The position numbers and the translations under genes are program-made. The notes below the pieces were generated by a model, which was not told the origin of the DNA, made no database searches, and saw nothing but the letters and a program-made list of their open reading frames with translations. From assembly GCA_021292165.1 (NCBI GenBank), contig CM037878.1:5830804-5894803 (forward strand): a stretch of DNA of 64,000 bases, read 5' to 3'. The first letter of the stretch is position 1; the number at the start of each line of letters is the position of its first letter. Below are positions 53,218-64,000 of this stretch, piece after piece. The stretch comes from Shinisaurus crocodilurus. Lineage: Eukaryota; Chordata; Lepidosauria; Squamata; Shinisauridae.

Positions 53218-53656
53218 ATCACTCTGCAAACCGAAACTCAGTTATCCTTCAAAGATTCGCGCTTCTCCGAATTTTACAATACAGCTTCCCCAATCTAGAA
53301 CATGCCTGCCTAACAAAACGTGCATATTAGGGAAAGTAACGCTGGCAAATATGTTATTTTAGGAAGGATGTGTATATTAGGCAAAAATGCATACAAAAGC
53401 ACATGCATTGGGAGAACCGCACACCGAATTGCATGGACGTTCATGCAAATGTTTTCTTGGTTTTTTTAAAACACTCTCAAAATTCAGGAGGAGGAACCGA
53501 AGTTATGATTGGGGGAAAAGGGAAATGGAGATAAAAACGAAATTGACAGATCGATCCATCCCTGGGTTTGAATTCTCCAGAGCAGAGTTGTGGCTTCGGG
53601 GGGAAACAGGCATCTCACCACGCAGGGCTGAAAGAGTTGGGGGAAGAGCAAAAGCA
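53218..53656 (+). repeat. 439-bp sequence duplicated inside the composite MITE
   Basis: Colinear and nearly identical to 42377-42814: ATCACTCTGCAAACCGAAAC at the start, GGAAAGTAACGCTGGCAAAT, ACCGAAGTTATGATTGGGGG and GAAGAGCAAAAGCA at the end. No MITE arms are attached here. Whether it is single-copy source DNA or another copy of a dispersed repeat cannot be told from this window. Confidence 0.85.
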
Positions 53657-53684
53657 GGACAAGCTGCAAAGGAGAGCAGCGCCC

Positions 53685-53850
53685 TGAGCCAGTGTGATGT
53701 AGCAGCTGGGCTGTTGGACTAGATTTGGGGAGACTCCGAGGCCTGGGTTCAAAGCTCCACATATAGTCTTCACGCTTACCTGGTAATCCATCTCTCTGCC
53801 TGCGAGACAAAGTCATTGTGAGGATTAAAGGGAGGGTCCATGTATGCCCC
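53685..53850 (+). mobile_element. Degraded Sauria-like SINE
   Basis: GAGCCAGTGTGATGTAGCAG head, GGCCTGGGTTCAAAGCTCC as B box, TCATTGTGAGGATTAAAGGG. No clear tail. Confidence 0.65.
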
Positions 53851-53916
53851 TGCCACCCGCAGGGTTAACATGTATTATTATTATTATTATTATTCTTATT
53901 ATTATTATTATTATTA

Positions 53917-54965
53917 TGTATTTATATCCCACCTTTTCCTCAATACTGGGACTCAAGGCGGCATTGCAACATTAAAATGTGTACAATTACGTAAAACATA
54001 TAAATAGGAACATACAAAAGTTAAAAATATAATTAAATTAGCTATAATATTAAAATTATATAAAAATATCAAAGTTAAAACAACAGTAACAATATAAACA
54101 GTGGAATCCATCGCATTCTCACAGGTCCAGGCTATTCCCAAAGGCCTGCTGGAACAAAAAAATTTTTTTGCCTGCCTCCGGAAGCATACCAAGGAGGGTG
54201 CCATTCTAGCCTCCCTGGGAAGGGAATTCCAGAGGGTTGGAGCAACCACCAAGAAGGCCCTCTGCCGAGTTCCTGCCAGGCGTGCCTGAGTTGGTGGCGG
54301 AACCAAGAGAAGGGGCTCCCCTGAAGATCTCAGGGTACGGGCAGGCTCATAAGAGAGAATACGGTCTTTCAGATAACCTGGAGCCGAGCTGTATAGGGCT
54401 TTATAGGTCACAACCAGCACTTTGAATTGTGCCCGGAAACAGACTGGGAGCCAGTGAGGCTGTTGTAACAGAGGAGTCGTGTGCTCCCTGTAGCCAGCCC
54501 CAGCCAGCAGTCTGGCAGCAGCTCTTTGAACCGGCTGAAGTTTCCGAACACTCTTCAGAGGCAGCCCCACGTAGAACACGTTACAGTAATCCAAATGGGA
54601 TGTAACTAAGGCATGCGTCACTGTGTGGCCAAATCAGACATCTCCAGGAACGGGTGCACTAGCTTTAACTGTGCAAATGCACTCCTGGCCACCGCCGAAA
54701 CCTGGGCATCCAGGCTCAGGGCTGAATCCAGAAGTACACCCAAGCTGCGAACCTGCGTCTTCAGGGGGAGTTTAACCCCATCCAACACAAGCTGACTCCC
54801 TATTCCCTGCTCCGCCTTCCAAACTGACCAGGAGCACCTCTGTCTGTCTTGTCTGGATTAAGCGTCAATTTATTTGCCCTCCTCCAGTTCATTACCACAG
54901 ACAGACACCGGTTAAGCACAGCAACAGCTTCCTTGGAATTAGATGGAAAGGAGAAATAGAGTTTC
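53917..54965 (-). mobile_element. L2-like LINE, about 1 kb of ORF2
   Basis: Minus-strand frame 53953-54621 (222 codons) encodes TSHLDYCNVFYVGLPLKSVR, KLQPVQRAAARLL, LQQPHWLPVCFRAQFKVLV, YKALYSSAPGYLKDRI, LWNSLPREARMAPSLVCFRR. Further upstream in a shifted frame (to 54965) are AVAVLNRCLSVVMNWRR and NKLTLNPDKT, the end of the RT domain. Frames are broken at about 54625. An (ATT) tract (53874-53916) marks the 3' end. 5' truncated and dead. A 3'-end relative lies at 15775-16105. Confidence 0.9.
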
Positions 54966-55137
54966 TATGTAATAAAGAAAATACATTTAATGTAATCGTT
55001 GTATAAAAAGAGGGCCATTCCAGGAAATGCAGCTTTAGCTGCAGTGCTTAAGAATTCCCCCTTTGACAGAGTTCATCAACGGGGCTGAAAAAGTACCTGC
55101 TGGACTGACCTCCAGGCTTTTATTCCTCTCTCTAGGC

Positions 55138-55385
55138 CAGTGGTTCTCAACCTTTTTTTTGCCCTATGCACCCTCTTCACCATGTGTCAGAATGTCATTC
55201 CCCCCCTTTCCAAGATGGTCTGACTTAATCTGTGCCATACAATAAGGTGTGACGTCCTGTGTAGAATTGCAATTTGTAGAAAGATCAGTATTCCAACAGT
55301 TTGAGTCTGTGGTCCCAATTCCTCCCCCCTGAAACCCTAAAATTCCCCCCTGGGGGGAATTCCCCCTGCCTGGTTGAGAACCCCT
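55138..55385. mobile_element. hAT-type MITE, 248 bp
   Basis: Ends CAGTGGTTCTCAACC and GGTTGAGAACCCCTG; perfect 8-bp duplication CTCTAGGC (55130-55137, 55386-55393). The C/T-rich core has CCCCCCTGAAACCC. No coding capacity. Confidence 0.92.
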
Positions 55386-55393
55386 GCTCTAGG

Positions 55394-56035
55394 CCAATCA
55401 GGACCCAGGGGGCGGGGCTGTGGCCCAGGTGCCTCCAGGACCGCTTGCACCCATCAGCTGTTGTGCAGGATGTTGTAAAAAAAATCCTTGGATATCTCAG
55501 CCCCTCCCCAGTCGCTGCACTTTAATGAGCAGGCCAGTCTGAACCAAGAGGCGCAGGTCTTCTGTCCTGAATCCCCATTTCTTTCAGCAGAAGGAGGCCC
55601 GATTGCCTTGTCTGTCAGGAACTCTTGTCTTGCCAAGCCTTGGGATGCCCCTGTGCATCAGATATTAGCGAATGGGAGCAAAATGTCGCTTCCCTCCCTC
55701 CCTCCCTCCCGAGGCAATATTGCTAAGTGTTTCCCCCGCCGGGGTCCCAGCAAGTGCCAGGAGAACCTGCAGGCAGAGGTCGGCGTGACTTTGCAGCAGC
55801 ACTTCCACACACAGAGCGATGCCAGGGAGGCTTACTCTGTTTCTCGGGAAGAATCAGATGGTTTCCTGAAGGTGATCTTCTTAGGAACGGGGCTGGCGAG
55901 GAGGGGAGGCTGTGCCAGGCAGAGAGAGCAGCAGAGGGACGCCGGAGCGGGGTCCGGATTAAGGGCGTGCGCCTGGCCGGGTTGTACCACGCATCATGGA
56001 GCTGTGGCCTGCAAGGGGCGAGGCGGCCAGGGTGG
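55394..56035. other. No gene recognised
   Basis: The 189-codon frame 55488-56057 and the overlapping 107-codon frame are in moderately GC-rich sequence with a CCCT tract (55699-55711). No domain is recognisable and I do not support either as a gene. Confidence 0.4.
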
Positions 56036-56556
56036 AAAACATTTTCATGATGTTTAGGTGGAATCTGGGTCCCTGTAACTTGAGCCCATTATTCCATGTC
56101 CTGCAAACTGGGATGATCGAGAAGAGATCCTGGCCCCCCTCTGTGTGACATCCCTTCAAGTACTGGAAGAGTGCTATCCTATCTCCCCTCAGTCTCCTCT
56201 TCTGAAGGCTAAACATGCCCAGTTCTTTCAGTCTCTCCTCATAGGGCCTTGTTTTCAGTCCCTTTATCATCCTTGTTGCCCTCCTCTGAACCCTCTCCAG
56301 TTTGTCTATATCCTTCTTAAAGTGTGGTGCCCAGAACTGGATGCAGTACTCAGGATGAGGCCTAACCAGTGCTGAGTAGAGGGGAACTAGTACTTCACGT
56401 GATTTGGAAGCTATACTTCTATTAATGCAGCCCCAAATAGCATTTGCCTTTTTTGCAGCCACATCACATTGCTGGCTCATATTCAGCTTGTGACCTACAA
56501 CCAATCCAAGATCCTTCTCACTTGTAGTACTGTTGAGCCAAGTATCCCCCATCATG
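56036..56556 (-). mobile_element. CR1 fragment, 3' end lost
   Basis: On the minus strand: GDTWLNSTTSEKDLGLVVGH, ECIQFW-type block, [34 protein letters not shown], then it stops at the RFHLNIMK block (56045), so the final codons and tail are missing. Unusually for a LINE, the 3' end is absent, which implies a later deletion. Confidence 0.9.
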
Positions 56557-56631
56557 TAACTCTGCATTTGGTTTTTTCCCCCTTAGAGTTATTATTTGTA
56601 AATTTGCATATATACATGTATGCAAATATTA

Positions 56632-57606
56632 TGCAAGTTAGTGTCCTCTTTTTTAGTGGCCACCCGAGGAAGAAGGGTTCTAGTTTTCTACGCGCAGGGG
56701 GCATTTCTGTTTGAAGGCTCATTTAGTCGTGTGTGCCCCCATCTGCAGGCTGATGGCGGGTACGGCCCAGACACCGCTTGGCCATCGTAGCGAGAACTGG
56801 GCTCCAGCTCGATGAAAATGTCGGCCCAGTGGGCAGCTGCTGTGAAAAAGGCAAACTCCATGTTAGGCATAATTAGGAAAGGAACTGAAAATAAAACTGC
56901 CAAGATCAGACTGCCCTGATACAAATCTATGGTGCGACCACACTTGGAATACTGTGTACAGTTCTGGTCACTGCACCTAAAAAAAAAGGACATTGGAGAG
57001 TTGGAAAAAGTGCAGAAAAAGGCAACTAAAATGATCAAGGGGCTGGAGCAACTCCCCCAGGAGGAAAGGTTATATCTGGGATTGTTTAGCTTAGAGAAAA
57101 GGCGAGTAAGGGGAGACATGATAAAGGTGTACAGAATTATGCATGATGTTGAGAAAGTGGACAGGGAGACATTTCCCTCTCACTGATCATACTAGAACCT
57201 AGTGGGGCCATCCCATGAAGCTGATTGGCGGGAGATTCAGGACAGAGAAAAGGAAGGGCTTCTTCACACAGCGCATAGTTAAACTATGGAATTCACTTCC
57301 CCAAGATGTAGTGATGGCCACCAATTTGGACAGCTTTAAAAGGGGACTGGACAAATTCATGGAGGAGAAGGCTATCCGTGGCTGCTAGTCCTGATTGGCT
57401 CTATGCTTCCTCCTATATCAGAGGCAGGATGCCCATGTTCCCCCAGTTGCCGGGGAACATGGGTGGGAGGGTGCTGTTGCACTCCTGTCCTGCTTGTGGG
57501 CTTCCTGTGGGCAGCTGGTTGGCCACTGTGTGAACAGAATGCTGGACTAGATGGACCTTTGGTCCGATCCAGCAGGGCTCTTCTGATGTTCTTATATGTT
57601 CTTAAC
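56632..57606 (+). mobile_element. Chimeric CR1, intact tail
   Basis: Plus-strand partner of 36139-36968. About 170 bp without CR1 character (56632-56805) are followed by CR1 RT sequence: [51 protein letters not shown], with the frame interrupted at 57184, then GGAATTCACTTCCCCAAGAT. The tail is CTAGATGGACCTTTGGTCCG and TGATGTTCTTATATGTTCTT. Different CR1 subfamily from 9581-10345. Confidence 0.9.
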
Positions 57607-57921
57607 CAACAGACCAATCCCATGGTACATTTATGGTGGGGGAGATCTGCATTGAGAACAGGATGGAAACATTTTCAATGAATATAATGGGGTGTGGCCA
57701 GCTGCTAGAGGAGATGGGAAATGAGGCTGAGCCCCAGAACCTGTTTTCAGTGCCAGGACTCAGCCATGGAATGTGTTGGGGGGGGGGGAATCATAGGGAA
57801 AGTGACAGCACGCCTGTGCACGTGCAGAGTACCTTGTCGCTGTGGCTAAGTGAGCACCACGGAGAGAGAGGACTCCCAGTTCAGAAGTTGTAACTCCAGC
57901 AAATAGCCGCTGGGATGGAAG

Positions 57922-58446
57922 TGTTAGGTTTTGCATAGGCAGAACGAGATTACCACCTGACATCAGGATCATCACCTTACATGGAGGATGTCTCTTGAGA
58001 TGAAGTACACAAGGCATAGTCACCAGACATAGTCTCAAGGTGATATGACTCAGCAACCTTGGACAGATTTGGGGTAAACATGTTGATGAATAGGTTATAC
58101 AACTGGGGTGAGTAATATCCTATTTATAGGTGCAGGGTCTGTGGTATAAAGCTAACACACTTGTTGATAGTTTCACTTCTTTCACTCTTCTCGTCTCACT
58201 CCTCTCAACTTGTCTTGTTCTGGACTTCACTTCATCTAGCCTTACCACTGGGGTATTGGATTTGTATCTGCAATGATGTAGTGAGTAAGAGATGCATTGA
58301 TTGCCTTAATCCCATGTAATTGGGTCTTACAAATAAACTCTTTAATCTTTATTAACTGCTGTTATCTCCTCCTTCCGCCTGCGTGACTGGGACTGAGGGT
58401 CACTGGCTAGGGAAGCTTTTGAACCCGGGTCAGTCCAGCTCTCACA
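57922..58446 (+). repeat. 5' LTR of the copia element
   Basis: TGTTAGGTTTTGCATAGGC..CCAGCTCTCACA. It contains a TATA-like GGTATAAAGC (58143-58152) and a polyadenylation signal AATAAA (58332-58337), so the U3, R and U5 order is clear. The transcript would start near 58175. Confidence 0.95.
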
Positions 58447-58448
58447 TC

Positions 58449-58463
58449 TGGTTATGGGCCCAG
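58449..58463 (+). other. Primer-binding site: initiator tRNA-Met anticodon arm
   Basis: TGGTTATGGGCCCAG, two bases after the LTR. It is complementary to the anticodon stem-loop of the initiator tRNA-Met (CTGGGCCCATAACCC in the tRNA), apart from one missing G. Drosophila copia and Ty5 are known to use an internal half-tRNA primer of this kind, whereas retroviruses and most Gypsy elements use a tRNA 3' end. Confidence 0.85.
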
Positions 58464-60688
58464 ATAATCAGCAGAGATAAGCCTGATGGTTATCTCAGAG
58501 GGGCAGATAAGCCCACAGAGACGCAGTACAGAAAAATTCGGCAGTTATAGAGTTAAAGGAATTGTTTAACATTTGTAAGAACGGTTTGTAAAACAAACCG
58601 GGAAGGCGATGTTGCTAAAGCTGGATGCTGATAACAGCGGCTTGGAAAGCAGCACAACTGAAGAATGTAGGACAGAGAGACGGAGGATTTTTCGTTTTGG
58701 AAGCAGCTGGAACGGAGGTGCCGGGCTTGGCAAATCCGAGGTTCGGGCAGCTACTAGGCTGAAAAGTGAACAACGCTGGACACAAGGATTTTGTTTTCCA
58801 CAGCTTGCTGGAGTGATTGTTAAGGAGCTGTATCGGGCAAGGAAATATCTCCAGGAGGCTCTGTGTCTACTCATTTGAGTCAAGGCTACAGCAGGAGGAT
58901 CATATTTCTATTACAGTTTGCTTCTTCACTCAGCAGCGGATCAGCTATCTTTTGCATTGTATCAACAAGTGGCTTGGATTACAAATGACGTGGATTACGT
59001 CTGACGTGGGTAAAGCGTCTGGAGCGTCATGTCGCAGCAAAGTCACGTGTGACAGGAACATATCTTGGGAAACTTGATACTACATGGAAGACTGTATCAA
59101 ACCAGCGGAGGCGTGGTTTTAAAACAGCAGGAGAAAAACAGCGCGGCAGTTTTGAACAGAGAAAGCTGTGCTTAAAATGTGAAGCTGTTCTTCATTTTCT
59201 TCATGTGGGATCACAGAAGAAAGGAGCTTGAAATCAGCAGGGGTGCTGCTGAAGGGAAAACCTTTGTGTTTTAACCCAGGACATAACAAAATGGACATTA
59301 TTTTGTTGTGAGCAGAAACAGTGGATTGTTTAAACAAAGCTTTCTGTGTTGGACATGAATAAGCAGGAAGAGGACTATGCAAATGGTCAGGAGTTTAAAA
59401 GTCATGTTTTTTGGAAATGTATTTCTTGAAAGTTGAAAAACTTGGATTCAAGAAAGTGTAATATATGCTCTGAAATGTCAGTAAATGTACTGAATGTATA
59501 TATGACTTGAGTATATTGTAAATTTTTCTGTAGCAAAATGTGAAATACTGAATAATTAGTAGGTATGTTTATATGGCAAAGCTAAGAGATGGATTATTTC
59601 TTTCATACTGTAATGATGTAAATATAGAAATGGAAAGTTGTACTGATGCAACTATAAAAAAAGGTTAAATGCTTATATGTATGACATGTACATGCATGCA
59701 TATCACATGATGTTTGGTCATTTAGATTCACAGGCTTGTGAAAGAAAATGCAAACTATGGTGGGGAAAGCATTTGGAAATTGTAATTTTCACATGAAAGG
59801 TATTTTGTGCACATAAACAAGGGATGCTAGCTTCAACAGGTAAACTGGAAGGCAAGCTGAAAAACCAGTTCATTTCATTTAAATTTGTTCTTGGTGATCT
59901 TGTGGATACTCTGATGAGGAGAGGCATGTTATTTCATGATGTTAATTGATCAATACACGAGGTACAGGTTGTGTACATGTTAGATAGAAAGCTGGAGTAT
60001 TGAACAAAGTCAAGGTGTTTTGTGCTTGGGTGGGAAACAAGCATATTACCCATGTTACCTATTTCTTTTGAGATAAGGGGGGAAGTTCAATTCAGTGCAT
60101 ACTTTGATGTCTTTCTAACAGGATGTGATATTGAACACATGGATTGTGTGGAAGAGTAAACAAACACTCAGAAGAGGTGAGAATAATTTGGATAATGAGG
60201 TTTGGGTAGAAGCTCTTAAATGTTTTTGATTATGTACATGATAGAAGTTTTAGTTCTGTGTGTTGAACTGTACACCTTATGGAAAGTAGTGTAGAAGGAA
60301 GAATCTTCTGGAGAAACATTTCAGGATCTCAGATCTGATATGTAGGTACATACACCTCAAAGTTAGAAGAAATCTGTAAGGGAGCTTACATGAGATTTTT
60401 CTAGAAATGAGAATATTGTGTTTTACATGAACACTTGGATAGTGAGATTATCTAGAAGTGTTTAGTATAATGCTAAATGAAAATGTGAGATCATTTTTCA
60501 AAATTAATTCTGTTAATGCAGGGGATGCATCAAGGTCAGAGTCAGAATAGAGAAGCATTTGCTGAAAGACAGTCAGGTAAATTTGACAAAATCTGATACA
60601 CATTTGGTTTAGTGGAGACTAAACAAATGATTGTTCATCATTGGTGCAAGTTTATTGGAACAAGAACCTGATAACTGATGAAGTAAGG
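58464..60688 (+). other. Internal region, gag and integrase not recognisable
   Basis: No frame longer than about 90 codons. A possible degenerate gag zinc knuckle, CLKCEAVLHFLH (from 59169), has the first two cysteines and a histidine but no final cysteine. I could not identify protease or the integrase HHCC and DDE motifs. The region is probably remnant gag, protease and integrase by position only. Confidence 0.45.
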
Positions 60689-62205
60689 AACAGGCGGGTC
60701 AAACAACCTGTGAGATATCAGGATGAATTTGCAGGAAAAGCCATTTGAAACTTCAAAATTTCAATGAGGTGAAAAATTATCTGTTAAGGAAGCTGAACCA
60801 TAGCTTGAGGCTATGCAAGCTGAGTTGAATTCTTTGGATAAAGAACAAAACATGGAAGCTGGTGAAACAAACAGCGGTCCATGGAACTCATTGTTACCAG
60901 ATAGATTTTTTTAAATGAAAACTAACCAGATTGAAAAAGGTTATATGACAAAATAGCAAGATTGGTTGCTTGTGATTTTGCTCTAGTTAAAAGGAGCTGG
61001 ATAATCATGAGATGAGTGCAACAACAATTTGCTTTGGGAACAGTTAGACTGATGTTTAAGAATGTGGAAAGATGTATAAATATTTCACAGCTGGAAATAT
61101 TGGAACATAAACATTTTAAATGAGAGGAAGTCTTTGGAAAACTGACTGAGAATATTTTTCTGTAGGAAAAGCTAAAATCAGCTGGAGGCTGGAATTCTGT
61201 TTTGAACTCAAACATTGCTGAATTGAGATTTGCACAGAGAGGCAGATCAATGTTTGTTTGTTAAACAGGAGGAACAGGGACATAGACTGTATGTACTTTG
61301 TTAAATGATCTATTGTTTTTTCTGGACAGATAAAAGCAATATGATATAATTGATCCAGGGTTTGGAATTTCATTTGAAAATGAAACTGCTTGGTGGTGGA
61401 TCAACTGTTTATTTGTAAATAGAAGTTGAGGAAGAACCAAGAGGGCAGTATCTTACTGCAACAAACCAGAGAAATATCATGGATGTGATTGAGAATTTGG
61501 AGATAGTTAACTCAGTGAGAGACTCCAAAAAATTGAGGATTTTCAAGCACATGCTGATGGAAAAGCAGTTTGAATGCTACACAGAAGCATTGGGCTGTTG
61601 AGCTTTACTGTACAAGCAACAATGCCAGATATTGCTGTCAGTGTAGTGGGCAGACTGTTAGACCAACAGGACATGCTTGGAGAGCTCTGAAAAGGAGTTA
61701 TGTGTTATCTGGAGGGAACATCATACTTCAGATTAAGATTTACAGGTCAGAGCACAGGTGGCTTACAGATTCACAGAAATGCCAGTTGTGGTGATAGTAA
61801 GAACAACAAGAATACACCTGAGGTTTGTTATTTTTATAACCATACTTTGTTTGATTGATTTTGTAGAAACAATCATCTATAAGTTAGAGTTCAACTGAAG
61901 CTGAACTGAATGCATTGTATTATGTAATGTGCTATTATGCTATTGTAAAGCTTGAATAGTTATTGCATTTGTTTAAATAGTTTAAATTGTTAAAAATGTT
62001 TAAATGATGCTGGGATTGATGTGAAAAACCTATTACAGTTTTTTCAGGAAACCAAGGCAGGATTGCTATGCTGCAGGCAGATAGCAATACACAACGTTTT
62101 GGGTTTGCAAATAAAACTGTGTCATAAAGAGGGATACATCAGAAGTGATTTGATGGTGGTTCAAATTTTCTGGCAGGTAAAGTCATTCCTGCAGAAGTTT
62201 TTTTA
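60689..62205 (+). pseudogene. Degenerate copia pol (RT and RNase H)
   Basis: Short stretches in changing frames follow the copia pol order. RRVKQPVRYQDEFA (60692) and EAMQAELNSLDKEQ (60807) mark the start of the RT. ARLVACDFALVK (60956), EEVFGKLTENIFL (61124) and DKSNMI-stop-LIQGLEFHLKMK (61329) lie across the RT body. IEVEEEPRGQYL (61419) follows the palm, and PTGHAWRALKR (61662) is the connection. GDSKNNKNT (61790) is in RNase H and EGYIRSDLMV (62129) near the C-terminus. The catalytic YVDD is replaced by YV followed by a disrupted segment with a stop (about 61288-61300). Frameshifts and stops rule out function. Confidence 0.88.
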
Positions 62206-62295
62206 ATCAAAGTCCATAGATGAAAAAACAGCATCAGATGTCAACAAAGCTGTTGCTGTTGTATGAAGTAAATAACCACGTTCTGCGACAAATGC

Positions 62296-62308
62296 AAAAG
62301 CAGGGGGA
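62296..62308 (+). other. Polypurine tract
   Basis: AAAAGCAGGGGGA directly before the 3' LTR, the usual plus-strand DNA primer position. Confidence 0.85.
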
Positions 62309-62833
62309 TGTTAGGTTTTGCATAGGCAGAACGAGATTACCACCTGACATCAGGATCATCACCTTACATGGAGGATGTCTCTTGAGATGAAGTACACAAG
62401 GCATAGTCACCAGACATAGTCTCAAGGTGATATGACTCAGCAACCTTGGACAGATTTGGGGTAAACATGTTGATGAATAGGTTATACAACTGGGGTGAGT
62501 AATATCCTATTTATAGGTGCAGGGTCTGTGGTATAAAGCTAACACACTTGTTGATAGTTTCACTTCTTTCACTCTTCTCGTCTCACTCCTCTCGACTTGT
62601 CTTGTTCTGGACTTCACTTCATCTAGCCTTACCACTGGGGTATTGGATTTGTATCTGCAATGATGTAGTGAGTAAGAGATGCATTGATTGCCTTAATCCC
62701 ATGTAATTGGGTCTTACAAATAAACTCTTTAATCTTTATTAACTGCTGTTATCTCCTCCTTCCGCCTGCGTGACTGGGACTGAGGGTCACTGGCTAGGGA
62801 AGCTTTTGAACCCGGGTCAGTCCAGCTCTCACA
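62309..62833 (+). repeat. 3' LTR of the copia element
   Basis: Same 525-bp length as the 5' LTR; one substitution seen (62594). Followed by GGAAG, which repeats the five bases before the 5' LTR. Confidence 0.95.
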
Positions 62834-62838
62834 GGAAG

Positions 62839-63099
62839 CTCATTCCTTACCCCAGGGGGGGGCAGGCAGCTTCCCAGGGATGGAACCAGATGGAAGCACA
62901 ACTAAACATCTTACCAACGAAGGGCTGTAGATTATGATGGAGGACACTCGAGGCTTTTAAATTAATTCCCCATGTGCACATTCCTGCTCCCTGTGTCACG
63001 TGTGTGTACAGAGAATGATTGACTCTCGGCCCCCCTCTGTGTGCCAAGCTGTATTCCCAAGTGAGGCCAGTTATAGGACGAGAGACCTCCGACGCACGA
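62839..63099. other. No gene seen
   Basis: No feature recognised between the copia target site and the next SINE. Confidence 0.4.
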
Positions 63100-63250
63100 C
63101 GAAAGAAACCACCGTACGCTGAGTCAGACCACTGATCTGTCTAGCCCAGTATTGCCCGCTCAGGATCTCGGGCAGGGAAGAGGCTTTCCCATCACCTGGT
63201 ACCTGAGATGCTGGGATTGAACCGGGGCCCTTCTGCGTGGAAAGCAGACG
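63100..63250 (-). mobile_element. tRNA-headed SINE, diverged
   Basis: GAGTCAGACCACTGATCTG, TCTAGCCCAGTATTGCC, GATGCTGGGATTGAACCGGG, CTTCTGCGTGGAAAGCAG in reverse order. Missing the outer head. Confidence 0.75.
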
Positions 63251-63877
63251 CGCCCTTGAAATGAGATTAAAACCAGAGGTGTCATCGTTGGCTTGTGCTT
63301 TGTCCAGCTTTAGTTAGTCAGAGCCCATGTGCCCTGCAGCAAGAACAAGCTGGTTTCTATAAAACGAATAGATGGTGGAAAACAAATATTGCACATATTT
63401 TGGTCGTTCTGTTTTTCCCGGCCACCGGACAGGCGAAGATCAATGGCAGCACAAGAGCCACGCCGCCGCCCTCCTTGGCCGCAGATCTGCTGTCTGTCAC
63501 CAGGGTTCTGTAGACTTCACCAGGCATGGTAATAGATTGCTAAATCTCTGGCCCATGAGGACTAGAAGCATTGGGGGGGGGGAAGCCAAAATGCTAATAG
63601 CATAATCTACAGTTGTGCGGCGTGACTGCAGCAATGTGGGATTCACGTGATGTTGATTTAGGGCACGATCCAAGGAGGCTGCCCGTAACCCTCCAAACTC
63701 AGAGGGTCATGGGCACCCTATGCAAAGTGGGAGGAGAGAGTGGAGGCGAAGGTTGCCTCTGTGCCCCTCCCACTCTGCAAAGCAGCTGGACGGCCAATTT
63801 TGATCCCCAGTTCCGCGGTCAGAGCTGTTTCCTGACCTTGGAGCTGGGAATCCAGAAAATCCTATGGCCCTCCAGAG
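63251..63877. other. No gene seen
   Basis: No gene. GATTTAGGGCACGATCCAAG (63653-63672) resembles one end of the TTAA-type MITEs without a partner. Confidence 0.4.
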
Positions 63878-64000
63878 CAGTGTTCTCCAACCTTGGGTCC
63901 CCAGAAGTTTTTGGCCTACAACTCCCAGCACGCCCCAGCCAGCATAGCTGGCCGGGGCATGCTGGGAGTTGTAGGCCAAAAACATCTGGGGACCCAAGGT
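63878..64000. mobile_element. Foldback hAT-type MITE, cut by the window end
   Basis: CAGTGTTCTCCAACCTTGGG left arm and CAAAAACATCTGGGGACCC right arm running to the last base. The left flank CTCCAGAG is a variant of the CTCTAGAG-type target. Confidence 0.88.

Larger units (their letters stand above)
57922..62833 (+). mobile_element. Ty1/copia LTR retrotransposon, 4,912 bp
   Basis: Complete element by structure. It has two 525-bp LTRs with TG..CA ends and a single difference (58207 A versus 62594 G), a 5-bp target duplication GGAAG (57917-57921, 62834-62838), a primer-binding site right after the 5' LTR and a polypurine tract right before the 3' LTR. The 3,862-bp internal region holds a degenerate copia-type pol (60689-62205) and no intact frame. 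It is AT-rich compared with its surroundings. Copia elements are uncommon in vertebrates, where Gypsy, BEL, DIRS and retroviruses dominate LTR content. Confidence 0.93.

Noticed and set aside
57922..62833. Endogenous retrovirus
   Set aside because: The two LTRs first suggested one, but the primer site matches the initiator tRNA-Met anticodon arm, the RT/RNase H fragments follow copia order and wording, and there is no env-like segment.

Overview
The window looks like non-coding DNA (intergenic or intronic) from a squamate reptile, most likely a lizard. The evidence is the repeat content: CR1 LINEs ending in TCTATGATT-type tails, L2-like LINEs, tRNA-headed SINEs of the squamate (Sauria-like) type with a GGGTTGTTGTGAGGAT core and AAAT tail, a second tRNA-headed SINE family, 5S-headed SINEs, and many short hAT-type DNA transposons. 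The species cannot be named from the sequence. I found no host protein-coding gene, intact tRNA or rRNA gene, or CRISPR array. Almost every long open frame is the C-terminal end of a LINE reverse transcriptase or a chance frame.

Layout. 1-9.5 kb: LTR fragment, 5S-SINE, Tigger-like element, tRNA-SINEs and the first copy of a GAGTC-rich hAT element. 9.5-16 kb: two CR1 copies, one inside a 5S rRNA pseudogene, a second GAGTC element, and L2 and SINE insertions. 16-29 kb: CR1, a GC-rich hAT split by a third GAGTC element, a solo LTR, and an L2 with two DNA elements nested inside it. 29-41 kb: an LTR-like block split by a GC-rich hAT, foldback MITEs, GAGTC copies 4 and 5, and a chimeric CR1 interrupted by a SINE and a 214-bp palindrome. 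41-57 kb: foldback MITEs, one of which appears to have enclosed a 438-bp fragment, a 1.36-kb hAT with a CpG-rich core, CR1 fragments with a template-switch palindrome, and a long L2. 57.9-62.8 kb: a Ty1/copia LTR retrotransposon.

Three observations stand out. (1) The copia element has two 525-bp LTRs that differ at one base and a 5-bp target duplication. Its primer site matches the anticodon arm of initiator tRNA-Met. Its pol is nevertheless full of frameshifts and stops, so it was probably mobilised in trans when already dead. (2) Five copies of a hAT-type element, each with a perfect and different 8-bp target duplication, have ends built from arrays of GAGTC/GACTC; three carry a second internal CAGGGATG terminus. 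(3) A foldback MITE family with nTCTAGAn-like targets has one copy enclosing a sequence whose near-identical relative lies 10.8 kb away outside any MITE.

Elements were matched by eye. Family names are assignments from motifs, target-site duplications (TSDs) and remembered consensus features, not database hits.
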